Translations under genes and position numbers: made by a program
The notes under the pieces: generated by a model
The model's database searches: none
What the model saw: only the letters and a program-made list of their open reading frames with translations
Told to the model about the DNA's origin: nothing
Shown here: positions 20,520 to 29,135 of the stretch, in pieces
How positions within the stretch are numbered: position 1 is the stretch's first letter
How the letters are laid out: the number at the start of each line of letters is the position of its first letter
DNA from: Gillisia hiemivivida
GTDB taxonomy: Bacteria; Bacteroidota; Bacteroidia; Flavobacteriales; Flavobacteriaceae
Direction: 5' to 3'
Assembly: GCF_007997295.1 (NCBI RefSeq)
Contig: NZ_VORY01000014.1
Span: 1-64,000 of the forward strand
Length of the DNA: 64,000 nt

Positions 20520-20894
20520 TTAAATAGTTTTGGAACACCCAAATTTTTCGGGATTATTAATCATATAATTTAGAAGTTTTCCTACCTCTTCACTTTTAGC
20601 ATGTAATTTAGAATGATCATCATTAGATATATAGTTGCAAGCTAGAGCAAAATCGAACCATAATTGTGTTTCAGAATTTTCACTATCTGCATCCGTTAAT
20701 TTACTTTTAAAATGCTTTACATAATCCCTCTTTCTATAAGCCTCAGCAATAGCTGAACAAACTCATCTAGAGGATCTTACGATTTGTGAGGTTAAAGCAA
20801 ATTTCTCATCACTGGGAAACTTTTTTGAAATAGTAAAAACCTCCATTGCCAGATTAAAAGATTTCTGATAAGCTATCAAGGTTTTTAAACTCAT
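20520..20894 (-). pseudogene. four-helix-bundle protein gene with in-frame TGA
   Basis: Reading the minus strand from ATG at 20894 gives a 124-codon frame beginning MSLKTLIAYQKSFNLAMEVF and ending NPEKFGCSKTI before TAA at 20520. This fits the four-helix-bundle family (S23 / 23S intervening-sequence protein, TIGR02436 type). Codon 44 is TGA (20763-20765) directly after the conserved QIVRSSR, where relatives usually carry Ser before V-x-x-x-I-A-E. A single C-to-G change from TCA would explain it. The downstream part, VCSAIAEAYRKRDYVKHFKS, is intact. No ribosomal RNA is nearby; the gene is free-standing between ffh and folD. Confidence 0.8.
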
Positions 20895-20926
20895 ACTTAT
20901 TTATTAATGCCTGCTGCATACTTAAG

Positions 20927-20936
20927 ACTGCAAACT
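20927..20936 (-). repeat. inverted repeat, right flank of the four-helix-bundle pseudogene
   Basis: ACTGCAAACT, the exact inverse of 20501-20510. It ends three bases before the ffh stop codon. A related unit, GCCTGCTGCAT, lies beside it and resembles the inverse of the AGTAGGCA next to the left copy. Confidence 0.55.
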
Positions 20937-20939
20937 AGA

Positions 20940-22268
20940 CTATTTCATCCCCTTCATCATTTGCATCATTTTTTGGCCTCCGCCTCCTTGCATCATCTTC
21001 ATCATTTTACCCATTTGGTTGAATTGCTTCAATAACTGATTTACTTGCTGAACAGAAGTTCCAGATCCACCAGCAATTCTTTTCTTTCTAACCGAATTGA
21101 TAAGAGTTGGCGTACTTCTTTCCGCAGGGGTCATAGAATAGATAATCGCTTCTACATGTTTAAAAGCATCATCATCAATATCGATATCCTTCAACATTTT
21201 TCCTGCTCCCGGAATCATTCCCAACAAGTCCTTCATAGAACCCATTTTCTTGATCTGGTGCAATTGCTTTAAAAAATCATCAAATCCAAATTGATCCTTA
21301 GCTATCTTTTTCTGAAGTTTTCTAGCTTCTTCTTCATCATATTGCTCCTGAGCTCTTTCCACTAAGGAAACAACATCTCCCATTCCTAAGATCCTATCTG
21401 CCATACGAGAAGGATAGAATACATCTATCGCATCCATTTTCTCACCGGTACCAATAAACTTAATAGGCTTATTTACAACAGATTTGATCGAAATTGCCGC
21501 ACCTCCACGTGTATCACCATCTAACTTGGTAAGGATTACCCCATCAAAATTCAAACGATCGTTAAAGGCTTTTGCTGTATTTACCGCATCCTGACCTGTC
21601 ATAGAATCTACCACAAATAAGGTCTCTTCTGGTTTAACAGCAGTATGAATATTTTGAATTTCTGTCATCATCGCTTCATCTATAGCAAGACGACCGGCAG
21701 TATCTATAATAACAACATTAAACCCATTTTGCTTGGCATGTGCAATTGCAGCCTTAGAAATAGCAACAGGATCTTGATTCCCTACATCACTAAAAACCTC
21801 AACTCCTATTTGCTCTCCAACAATCTGCAATTGATTGATCGCTGCAGGACGGTAAATATCACAGGCCACTAAAAGTGGATTCTTATTTTTTTTTGTTTTT
21901 AAGAAATTAGCTAGTTTTCCAGAAAAAGTAGTCTTACCACTACCCTGTAAACCAGACATCAAGATTACAGAAGGATTTCCAGAAAGATCTATCTCTTCTA
22001 CTTCACCACCCATTAATTGGGTAAGTTCATCCTTAACCAATTTCACCATAAGTTGTCCAGGCTTCAATGCAGTTAATACATCTTGTCCTAAAGCTTTTTC
22101 TTTTACAGTGCTTGTAAATTCTTTCGCTATCTTATAATTCACATCAGCTTCCACCAAGGCTCTACGTACCTCCTTTAAAGTCTCCGCAACGTTTACTTCT
22201 GTAATTTGCCCATGTCCTTTTAAAACATGTAAGGCATTATCTAACTTATCACTTAAATTATCAAACAT
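20940..22268 (-). CDS. ffh: signal recognition particle GTPase Ffh
   Basis: Binds signal sequences of nascent membrane proteins and delivers ribosomes to FtsY. The N domain covers about 1-95. The G domain has GLQGSGKTT (106-114), DTAGR and TKLDGDTRGGAA. The Met-rich M domain fills about 330-442, ending in MGKMMKMMQGGGGQKMMQ. Length (442) is normal. A possible -7 box TAAATTTG (minus strand) lies about 50 bases upstream of the start. Confidence 0.96.
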   Translation of the reverse strand: MFDNLSDKLDNALHVLKGHGQITEVNVAETLKEVRRALVEADVNYKIAKEFTSTVKEKALGQDVLTALKPGQLMVKLVKDELTQLMGGEVEEIDLSGNPSVILMSGLQGSGKTTFSGKLANFLKTKKNKNPLLVACDIYRPAAINQLQIVGEQIGVEVFSDVGNQDPVAISKAAIAHAKQNGFNVVIIDTAGRLAIDEAMMTEIQNIHTAVKPEETLFVVDSMTGQDAVNTAKAFNDRLNFDGVILTKLDGDTRGGAAISIKSVVNKPIKFIGTGEKMDAIDVFYPSRMADRILGMGDVVSLVERAQEQYDEEEARKLQKKIAKDQFGFDDFLKQLHQIKKMGSMKDLLGMIPGAGKMLKDIDIDDDAFKHVEAIIYSMTPAERSTPTLINSVRKKRIAGGSGTSVQQVNQLLKQFNQMGKMMKMMQGGGGQKMMQMMKGMK

Positions 22269-22541
22269 ATATTTTCCTTCAATCGTTATTCAAATAGACA
22301 CCAAATGGGCTGTGCAAATTTAGCAATTAATGCGGTAATTAGGAAAGATTCTTGCAACCTATAACATTATTTACTTTCAGCAGTATACAGAGAGGCTTTA
22401 TACATTTAGTCGAGCCACGGTATTATAAAGTTAATTCTGATTTTAATTAAACTTAGGACATGGATTTATACCCGAAATAGAAAGATAATTAATTTAAGTG
22501 CAATGATTTGTACTATTCCAACCCTAATGAATCTAGCGCTT

Positions 22542-23429
22542 CTAAGAGTATTCTTCAAACATTTTAGACATTACCAAAACGTGCGGGATGGTCAAAGCAG
22601 CAATAAATGGAAAAAATATACTAATGATCCAAGTTGTGTTTTCTTTGAAAAAGAAAATAGCAATCATAAGCCCCACAATAGATATTAACCAATAGAGAAT
22701 TGAATGTTTCAAATACGCCAAAACCCCATTTCCTTTTCCTTTACCATATAATACCTTTATTTGAGAATATAAGGAAGGAATTGCATGCCACACAATAAAA
22801 TAAAAAGCAAAGCTCCATATCAAGGTTGATATCTTAAAAATGACGCCCAGCATTAAAATCAGGAAAAACTCCTTAAAGAACTCGTTAAAATTGGGGAACA
22901 AAACAGATCTCAATAAATAAGTTAAAATTAAAAATATCAATGCTGAAATATAGAATACAATATTAAGTAATGAAGAACTTATTTCGATATGCGTAATATC
23001 TTTTAAGACCAAAATAGTTTCTGAACTATTGAACTTCAATATCATCGAAATAATTAAAAGTCCATAAGTAAAGGCAAAAAAACGTAAAATTCCGGAATTC
23101 TTAACTTGACCTTCTAACCAATGTTGTTCTCCAAAATGATAACAACTGAACAATAAAAAAATTATCAGAGCAGTTACCGGGAACAAATAAAATATGACAA
23201 AGGTAGAGAGTGCCATAAATACGTATAAACTAAGCTGCTTTTTTTTACTAAATCTATTGCTGCCATTTAACTTTCCAATTATCCTAAGATCATTCGCACC
23301 ATGTATAAGTCCTACTGTTAGCACCAATGAAATACCAAGATAGTTTGCTTCAGCATGGTCAATAAAACCAATGAACCAAAAACTGAATAAGGTTATCACT
23401 AAAAGCACTCTATGCAGGCCTGACATCAT
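22542..23429 (-). CDS. blh: Brp/Blh beta-carotene 15,15'-dioxygenase
   Basis: Membrane enzyme of the Brp/Blh family, which cleaves beta-carotene to two molecules of retinal, the chromophore of the adjacent rhodopsin. The 295 residues hold the expected histidines: His43 in GLIHGANDL, His98 and His103 in CYHFGEQH, His215 in FYFIVWHAIPSL, and His283 in IPHVLVM. There are about eight hydrophobic segments. It is divergent from the rhodopsin gene across a 100-base spacer. Carotenoid synthesis genes are not in this window. Confidence 0.92.
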   Translation of the reverse strand: MMSGLHRVLLVITLFSFWFIGFIDHAEANYLGISLVLTVGLIHGANDLRIIGKLNGSNRFSKKKQLSLYVFMALSTFVIFYLFPVTALIIFLLFSCYHFGEQHWLEGQVKNSGILRFFAFTYGLLIISMILKFNSSETILVLKDITHIEISSSLLNIVFYISALIFLILTYLLRSVLFPNFNEFFKEFFLILMLGVIFKISTLIWSFAFYFIVWHAIPSLYSQIKVLYGKGKGNGVLAYLKHSILYWLISIVGLMIAIFFFKENTTWIISIFFPFIAALTIPHVLVMSKMFEEYS

Positions 23430-23482
23430 AATAATGCAAAATTTGATAAATAAAATTATTTATTCCACAAAAATTATCCAAT

Positions 23483-23518
23483 TTTTGTTTAATTTTATTT
23501 AAATTTACTTAAACAAAA
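23483..23518. promoter_or_regulatory. inverted repeat between blh and proteorhodopsin
   Basis: TTTTGTTTAA (23483-23492) and TTAAACAAAA (23509-23518) are perfect inverse copies with 16 bases between them. The right arm ends 11 bases before the rhodopsin ATG. It could be an operator shared by the divergent genes, or an RNA hairpin in the rhodopsin leader. No standard -33/-7 pair was found in the spacer. Confidence 0.5.
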
Positions 23519-23529
23519 CAATAAAAGCT

Positions 23530-24270
23530 ATGAAAACTTTGCTCTTTTTACCTTTGGTTTCTAAAATGGATCCTTCCGATTATGTAGGATTTACATTCTT
23601 TGTTGGGTGTATGGCTATGATGGCCGCTTCTGCGTTTTTCTTCTTATCAATTCGATCGGTTGACAAAAAATGGTCAACTTCTATTTTAGTTTCGGGACTA
23701 ATCACATTTATTGCTGCAGTACATTATTTTTACATGAGAGACTACTGGGCTGAATTTGCAGAATCACCAACATTTTTTCGTTACATAGATTGGACGCTTA
23801 CCGTTCCCTTAATGTGCGTTGAATTTTTCCTTATTCTGAAGGTAGCAGGTGCCAAAAAATCCCTGATGTGGAAGTTAATACTTTTTTCTGTAGTTATGCT
23901 TGTTACCGGATATATCGGGGAAGCAATAGACAGAGAAAATGCATGGTTATGGGGGCTTATTTCAGGGATTGCGTATTTCGCAATTGTATATGAAATATGG
24001 CTTGGTAAAGCTAAAAAAATCGCAGAAAATGCTGGAGGTGCGGTTCTATCAGCGCATAAAACACTATGCTGGTTTGTACTTGTTGGATGGGCAATTTATC
24101 CTATTGGATATATGGCGGGAACTCCGGGATGGTACGATGGTATCTTTGGTGGTCTAAACCTAGATGTAATTTACAACCTCGGTGATGCCGTTAATAAGAT
24201 AGGTTTTGGTTTGGTTATATATAATCTAGCAGTAAAGTCTAGTGAAAAAACTCAAGTGCATAACGCCTAA
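23530..24270 (+). CDS. proteorhodopsin, green-absorbing proton-pump type
   Basis: Light-driven outward proton pump with seven membrane helices (246 residues). Helix C carries RYIDWTLTVPLMCVE: Arg84, proton acceptor Asp87, Thr91 and proton donor Glu98, matching Asp97, Thr101 and Glu108 of the reference protein. This is the DTE proton-pump set, not the NDQ sodium-pump set. Met95 is at the spectral tuning site (reference 105), where Leu or Met gives green absorption and Gln gives blue. His65 corresponds to His75, and Lys223 in GDAVNKIGFG binds retinal. A terminator follows at 24322. Confidence 0.96.
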   Translation: MKTLLFLPLVSKMDPSDYVGFTFFVGCMAMMAASAFFFLSIRSVDKKWSTSILVSGLITFIAAVHYFYMRDYWAEFAESPTFFRYIDWTLTVPLMCVEFFLILKVAGAKKSLMWKLILFSVVMLVTGYIGEAIDRENAWLWGLISGIAYFAIVYEIWLGKAKKIAENAGGAVLSAHKTLCWFVLVGWAIYPIGYMAGTPGWYDGIFGGLNLDVIYNLGDAVNKIGFGLVIYNLAVKSSEKTQVHNA

Positions 24271-24321
24271 TCTTATAGATGAATTACTAAGTTAGATGCT
24301 TTATCAAAATAATAATTTATT

Positions 24322-24353
24322 AAGATCCGTTCTTTCGAACGGATCTTTTTTTT
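24322..24353. terminator. bidirectional terminator between proteorhodopsin and argS
   Basis: AAGATCCGTTC (24322-24332) pairs with GAACGGATCTT (24337-24347) and is followed by a run of T. The run overlaps the argS stop codon on the other strand, where upstream A residues give the reverse T run. Confidence 0.85.
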
Positions 24354-26133
24354 ACATTCTTTCAGGAACCTGTATACCCAATAAACCAAATGCCGATTTA
24401 ATAATATCACCAACAGATTTGGATAACTGTACTCTAAACTTCTTTTCTGCTTCATCTGGCGTTCCTAAAATAGTCACATTCTGATAAAATGAGTTGAATT
24501 CCTTTACCAGATCGTATGTGTAATTTGCAATTAAAGCAGGACTATGATTCTCTGCAGCCAATTGAATAGTATCTGGATAAGATTGTAATTGCTTTATTAA
24601 TTCTTTTTCCTTTTCATGTAATACATAAGATTGTGGAAGTTCCATCCCATCAGTCTCCAGATTTGCCTTTCTCAAGATAGACTGAATCCTTGCATAGGTA
24701 TATTGAATAAATGGACCTGTATTCCCTTGAAAATCCACAGATTCTTCAGGATTAAATAAGATTCGTTTTCTAGGATCTACCTTTAAAATATAATATTTCA
24801 AAGCACCTAACCCGATCATTTTATAAAGCTCCTCTTTTTCTTCTGAAGAATATTCTCCTAACTTCCCTAATTCTTCGGAAATGGATTTAGCGGTTTGAGT
24901 CATTTGAGCTATAAGATCATCTGCATCTACAACCGTTCCCTCTCTACTTTTCATTTTTCCCGTAGGAAGATCGACCATTCCATAACTTAAATGATATAAG
25001 TTATTTGCCCATTCGTAGCCTAATTTACTTAAGATTAAAAACAAGACTTTAAAATGATAATCCTGTTCGTTCCCAACAGTATAAACCATTCCATCTATAG
25101 CAAAATCTTTTACACGCTGGATTGCAGTACCTATATCTTGGGTCATATACACCGCAGTTCCATCACTTCTCAAAACAATCTTTTCATCTAGACCATCTTC
25201 AGTAAGATCTATCCACACACTACCATCATCTTTTCTGAAGAAAACTCCTTTTTCAATACCTTCAGCAACCACATCTTTACCTAATAAATAGGTGTTGCTT
25301 TCGTAATAATTCTTATCAAAATCTACTCCTAAGGTTTTATAAGTCTTTTCAAAACCATCATAGACCCATTGATTCATCTTTTCCCAAAGTGCTTTCACCT
25401 CTTCATCTCCAGCTTCCCATTTAATAAGCATTTCCTTTGCTGCAACTAAGACCGGAGCTTGTGCTTTTGCCTCTACCTCAGTCTTACCTTCAGAAATAAG
25501 TGAAGCTATTTCTTTTTTATGTTCTTGGTCGAATTTTACATAGTAGTTCCCTACCAGTTTATCACCCTTTAATCCTGTAGATTCTGGAGTTTCTCCATTA
25601 CCCCATCGTTCCCAAGCTAACATGGATTTGCAAATATGGATCCCACGATCGTTTATGATCTGGGTTTTGTAGACTCTCCTACCGCTTGCTTTCAAGATTT
25701 CAGCAACAGAGAATCCTAATAAATTATTTCTAACATGACCTAAATGCAGTGGTTTATTTGTATTCGGTGAAGAATATTCCACCATAATAGTGTCAGAATA
25801 TTCATTAACCTCAGCTTTCCCAAAATCGGAATTATTAGCGATAGCTTCAAAAGAGCTTAAATAAAATTTATTGCTCAGCACAATATTCAAAAAGCCTTGA
25901 ACCACATTAAAGCTTACTATTTCCTCCACATTTTCAACTAAATATTCCCCAATTGCATTTCCAAGCTGAACAGGATTAGTCTTAATTTGGCGAAGCATAG
26001 GGAAAGTTACCACGGTAACATCTCCCTCAAAATCTTTACGAGTAGGTTGAAACTCTACTTGTGCCAGATCTACTTGATGCAGATGTGAAATTGCTTCCTT
26101 TACTTTTTGCTCAATTTTATTCTGAATATTCAT
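24352..26133 (-). CDS. argS: arginyl-tRNA synthetase
   Basis: Class I enzyme that charges tRNA-Arg. The HIGH-type motif is HLGH at 130-133, preceded by EYSSPNTNKPL. MKSREGTVVDADDL near 390 replaces KMSKS, as is usual in ArgRS. The N-terminal Arg-tRNA domain covers about 1-90, and the C-terminal anticodon-binding domain ends in LLGIQVPERM. Length (593) is normal. A CAAAGATA box at 26174-26181 gives TATCTTTG on the minus strand and could be its -7 element. Confidence 0.96.
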   Translation of the reverse strand: MNIQNKIEQKVKEAISHLHQVDLAQVEFQPTRKDFEGDVTVVTFPMLRQIKTNPVQLGNAIGEYLVENVEEIVSFNVVQGFLNIVLSNKFYLSSFEAIANNSDFGKAEVNEYSDTIMVEYSSPNTNKPLHLGHVRNNLLGFSVAEILKASGRRVYKTQIINDRGIHICKSMLAWERWGNGETPESTGLKGDKLVGNYYVKFDQEHKKEIASLISEGKTEVEAKAQAPVLVAAKEMLIKWEAGDEEVKALWEKMNQWVYDGFEKTYKTLGVDFDKNYYESNTYLLGKDVVAEGIEKGVFFRKDDGSVWIDLTEDGLDEKIVLRSDGTAVYMTQDIGTAIQRVKDFAIDGMVYTVGNEQDYHFKVLFLILSKLGYEWANNLYHLSYGMVDLPTGKMKSREGTVVDADDLIAQMTQTAKSISEELGKLGEYSSEEKEELYKMIGLGALKYYILKVDPRKRILFNPEESVDFQGNTGPFIQYTYARIQSILRKANLETDGMELPQSYVLHEKEKELIKQLQSYPDTIQLAAENHSPALIANYTYDLVKEFNSFYQNVTILGTPDEAEKKFRVQLSKSVGDIIKSAFGLLGIQVPERM

Positions 26134-26246
26134 TCTTCGTAAATTTTAATCTTTATGGCTAAAATACAAGCGGCAAAGATAATAGAAAATAGCCGCAAGC
26201 TCTAGAGCTTTGAGAGCAAATCACTATCTTTATAAAAAAGCGAAAA

Positions 26247-26675
26247 ATGCTGTTGAATATTAGCTACAATAGGTCAGAGACTAAAGAAAAGATAAACAAA
26301 GAAGTTGGGACGCCATTTACACTTCTAGAGCGGATAAAACTAAATGGCTCCGGCTCTCCTAAATTACAGATCACTTCCACCAGTATAGAAATCCACAACT
26401 TATTGATATTAGACATCAATACTAATATTTGTAATATAGAACTAAGACCAAAAGGGATTATAGTAATGTTTAGATCTTTACTAGAAACTTATGCTTTGAT
26501 AATTCCTTATTACAAACTAAATCTTTACAAGGGGAAATCTGAGGAATACTCCGTATATAAAGATCATTATTTTATAAAGATAAAAGCAGACAATCCAGCA
26601 ATCCATAAATTCATGCTAAAAATATTAGATTATAAGGCAGATAATGCACTTCCGCAGATTGAAGATATCAGGTAA
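26247..26675 (+). CDS. hypothetical protein
   Basis: A 142-residue soluble protein without signal peptide or recognisable motif. The middle part (IEIHNLLILDINTNICNIEL, then RPKGIIVMFRSLLETYALII) is rich in Ile and Leu in an alternating pattern suggesting a beta sheet. It is divergent from argS and is followed after 106 bases by marC. I do not recognise the family. Confidence 0.6.
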   Translation: MLLNISYNRSETKEKINKEVGTPFTLLERIKLNGSGSPKLQITSTSIEIHNLLILDINTNICNIELRPKGIIVMFRSLLETYALIIPYYKLNLYKGKSEEYSVYKDHYFIKIKADNPAIHKFMLKILDYKADNALPQIEDIR

Positions 26676-26781
26676 CATTAGAGTTACAATTTTAAATATC
26701 CTAACATCTAAATTTAATGCAAGCATCATTTAGTGGTAACGCAAAAGCTTCAACTTCGGAGCAATTTTGCTGTAAAAACAA

Positions 26782-27411
26782 ATGGAATTATTTATTTATG
26801 TCTTTGCTGCATTATTCTCTGTAATGAACCCTCTGGGAACTGTTCCGATTTTTGTAGGATTAACACTAGAAGACTCTCCTGCCGAGCGTTCTAAAACATC
26901 ACTTCTTACCTCTATAAATATTCTGGTAATCCTTATAATTTCCTTTTTTACTGGAAAATATATCCTACAGTTTTTTGGGATAAGTATAGATTCATTGAGA
27001 ATTGCGGGCGGACTTATAATTGTGAGTTCTGGTTTTGCTCTTTTAACTGGTTCATTTTCTAAACACAAGGGAATGGATAAACGAGTTAAGGATGATGCCT
27101 ATCAAAGGGAAGGGGTCTCATTAACTCCATTAGCTATCCCTATGCTTGCAGGGCCAGGTTCAATTTCTTTATTAATAGGGATGCATCAGGAATATCAATT
27201 TTTAGAAGAAAGAGTTATCACTGTAACAGCAATCCTGGCTGCGTGTTTCGCCACTTTTGCTGTTTTAAAAGGCGCACATTATATCGTCAAAATCCTTGGC
27301 GCTTCAGGGATTAATGCAATATCAAGGATCATTGGTTTTATAGTGATTGCCATAGGTATAGAATACATAAGTTCCTCGGCGATCAACGTATTAAGACAAA
27401 TCCTTGACTAA
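26782..27411 (+). CDS. MarC family membrane protein
   Basis: A 209-residue inner-membrane protein with about six helices. It starts in the family manner (FAALFSVMNPLGTVPIFVGL) and has LTPLAIPMLAGPGSISLLIG around residues 114-133. Substrate is unknown; the old link of MarC to multiple antibiotic resistance was not upheld for E. coli. It converges on a small membrane protein gene only three bases away. Confidence 0.9.
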   Translation: MELFIYVFAALFSVMNPLGTVPIFVGLTLEDSPAERSKTSLLTSINILVILIISFFTGKYILQFFGISIDSLRIAGGLIIVSSGFALLTGSFSKHKGMDKRVKDDAYQREGVSLTPLAIPMLAGPGSISLLIGMHQEYQFLEERVITVTAILAACFATFAVLKGAHYIVKILGASGINAISRIIGFIVIAIGIEYISSSAINVLRQILD

Positions 27412-27414
27412 TTT

Positions 27415-27618
27415 TTATCTTTTATTAAAGGCAATTCCGCCAATAAGTGACAAAATCCCTAAACCTATCATTGCATAAGATTGGGTATGATCTCCTTGTG
27501 CCTCAACTTTAAGTGGTCCGGCTTCAAAAGCAACTTCTGGAGTTACGAGAGTGTATAAGCCATAACCTACTAATACAACTCCAACAATTAATAGAACAAT
27601 TTTAAGGGTGTTATTCAT
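27415..27618 (-). CDS. small two-helix membrane protein
   Basis: A 67-residue protein with a hydrophobic helix at about 5-26, a short outside loop (TPEVAFEAGPLKVEAQGDHT) and a second helix at about 47-64, ending in NKR. It resembles DUF3185-type proteins, but this is uncertain. The start is the only Met of the frame at its beginning. Confidence 0.6.
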   Translation of the reverse strand: MNNTLKIVLLIVGVVLVGYGLYTLVTPEVAFEAGPLKVEAQGDHTQSYAMIGLGILSLIGGIAFNKR

Positions 27619-27690
27619 TTTATATTATTGTTTGTTTAAAGTGAAAGTAAACAATTAATTCCTAAATTATAACCTAATTCAAATATTGAA

Positions 27691-29115
27691 ATGAGGATAT
27701 TACTTACGGGCGCCAATGGTTATATAGGACTTAGATTATTACCCCAGCTTTTAGAGCTTGGCCACGAAGTGGTTTGCGCCGTTAGGGATAAAAAAAGGTT
27801 TTCCCAAAATAAGGACCTTTTGGATAAAATTGAAGTGGTAGAAATAGATTTTCTGCAACCTGCTAAGATTCCAGAGGCAATCAAAAATATTGATATTGCC
27901 TACTATCTTATTCATTCTATGTCTGGTTCTACCACAGACTTCGATAGTCAAGAAGCAAAAGCGGCAACAATTTTTAATGAGATAATGGCCGGCACTAGCG
28001 TCAATCAAGTTATTTATCTCAGTGGAATTATAAATACCGAAGAACTATCCAAACACTTAAAGTCTAGAAAAAAAGTTGAAGAAATCCTTTATACGGGAAA
28101 CTTTAATACTAGCGTATTGAGAGCAGCAATTATAGTTGGTTCAGGGAGTTCATCTTTTGAAATAATTAGAGATCTCTGTGAAAAACTACCCTTGATGGTT
28201 ACTCCTAGTTGGGTTAAAACGAAATGCCAGCCGATAGCCATTAGAGATGTGCTTCAATTCTTAACCGGGGTAATAGGCATGGAAAAAGCATATAATGAAT
28301 CTTTTGATATTGGTGGACCAGACATTATTTCCTATAAACAAATGATGCAGCAGTACGCGGAGACACGAGGTCTAAATCTTTTTATATTTGACGTCCCCTT
28401 CCTATCACCAAAAATATCCTCTTATTGGCTTTATTTTGTTACTTCAACATCTTATAAACTTGCACAAAATCTTGTGGATAGTATGAAGGTAGAAGTAATA
28501 ACCAATGATAAACGATTACAAGAAATTTTAAACATTGAGCCTATTTCTTATAAAGAGGCTATCAAGCTTGCTTTTTATAAAATAGAACAAAATCAGGTGA
28601 TCTCTAGCTGGAAAGATTCTATGAGCAGCGGTAGATTTAAAAAAGATCTCAATAAATATATACAAGTCCCTACGTTTGGATGTTTAAAAGATGCCCAATC
28701 TATAAAAGTTGAAAATCCAGAAGAAGTATTACTGCGTATTTGGGCTATTGGTGGTAACACAGGTTGGTATTATGGAAATTGGCTATGGAAATTTCGAGGA
28801 TATTTCGATAAACTTTTTGGTGGAGTTGGATTAAGACGCGGGAGAACTAACGCTTCTGAAATAGCTTCTGGAGATTCATTAGATTTTTGGCGGGTTTTGT
28901 TAGCCGATAAGGAGAAAAGAAGATTGTTATTATTTGCTGAAATGAAAGTGCCTGGAGAAGCCTGGTTAGAATTTGAAATCGATGAAGATAATATACTGCA
29001 TCAAACTGCCACGTTTAGACCACGAGGAATATGGGGAAGGTTATACTGGTATACTATGTTGCCCTTTCATTACTTTATCTTTGAAGGAATGCTAAATAAA
29101 ATCGCTAAAGGCTAA
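27691..29115 (+). CDS. SDR / NAD(P)-binding epimerase-like protein with DUF2867 domain
   Basis: A 474-residue fusion. The N-terminal part (about 1-300) is an extended or atypical short-chain dehydrogenase fold with the dinucleotide motif TGANGYIG (6-13) and YLIHSMSG near 72. The C-terminal part (about 320-474) matches DUF2867: IWAIGGNTGWYYGNWLWKFR, then GSLDFWR-like and LYWYTMLPFHYFIFEGML. The same two-part arrangement is known from other bacteria; the substrate is unknown. It probably heads a unit with the transporter 20 bases downstream. Confidence 0.85.
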   Translation: MRILLTGANGYIGLRLLPQLLELGHEVVCAVRDKKRFSQNKDLLDKIEVVEIDFLQPAKIPEAIKNIDIAYYLIHSMSGSTTDFDSQEAKAATIFNEIMAGTSVNQVIYLSGIINTEELSKHLKSRKKVEEILYTGNFNTSVLRAAIIVGSGSSSFEIIRDLCEKLPLMVTPSWVKTKCQPIAIRDVLQFLTGVIGMEKAYNESFDIGGPDIISYKQMMQQYAETRGLNLFIFDVPFLSPKISSYWLYFVTSTSYKLAQNLVDSMKVEVITNDKRLQEILNIEPISYKEAIKLAFYKIEQNQVISSWKDSMSSGRFKKDLNKYIQVPTFGCLKDAQSIKVENPEEVLLRIWAIGGNTGWYYGNWLWKFRGYFDKLFGGVGLRRGRTNASEIASGDSLDFWRVLLADKEKRRLLLFAEMKVPGEAWLEFEIDEDNILHQTATFRPRGIWGRLYWYTMLPFHYFIFEGMLNKIAKG

Positions 29116-29135
29116 TCAATATATAAAAACAATTA

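Noticed and set aside
20520-20894. Intervening sequence of a 23S rRNA gene
   Set aside because: S23-type proteins are often encoded within 23S rRNA, but no rRNA sequence flanks this copy; it lies between folD and ffh.
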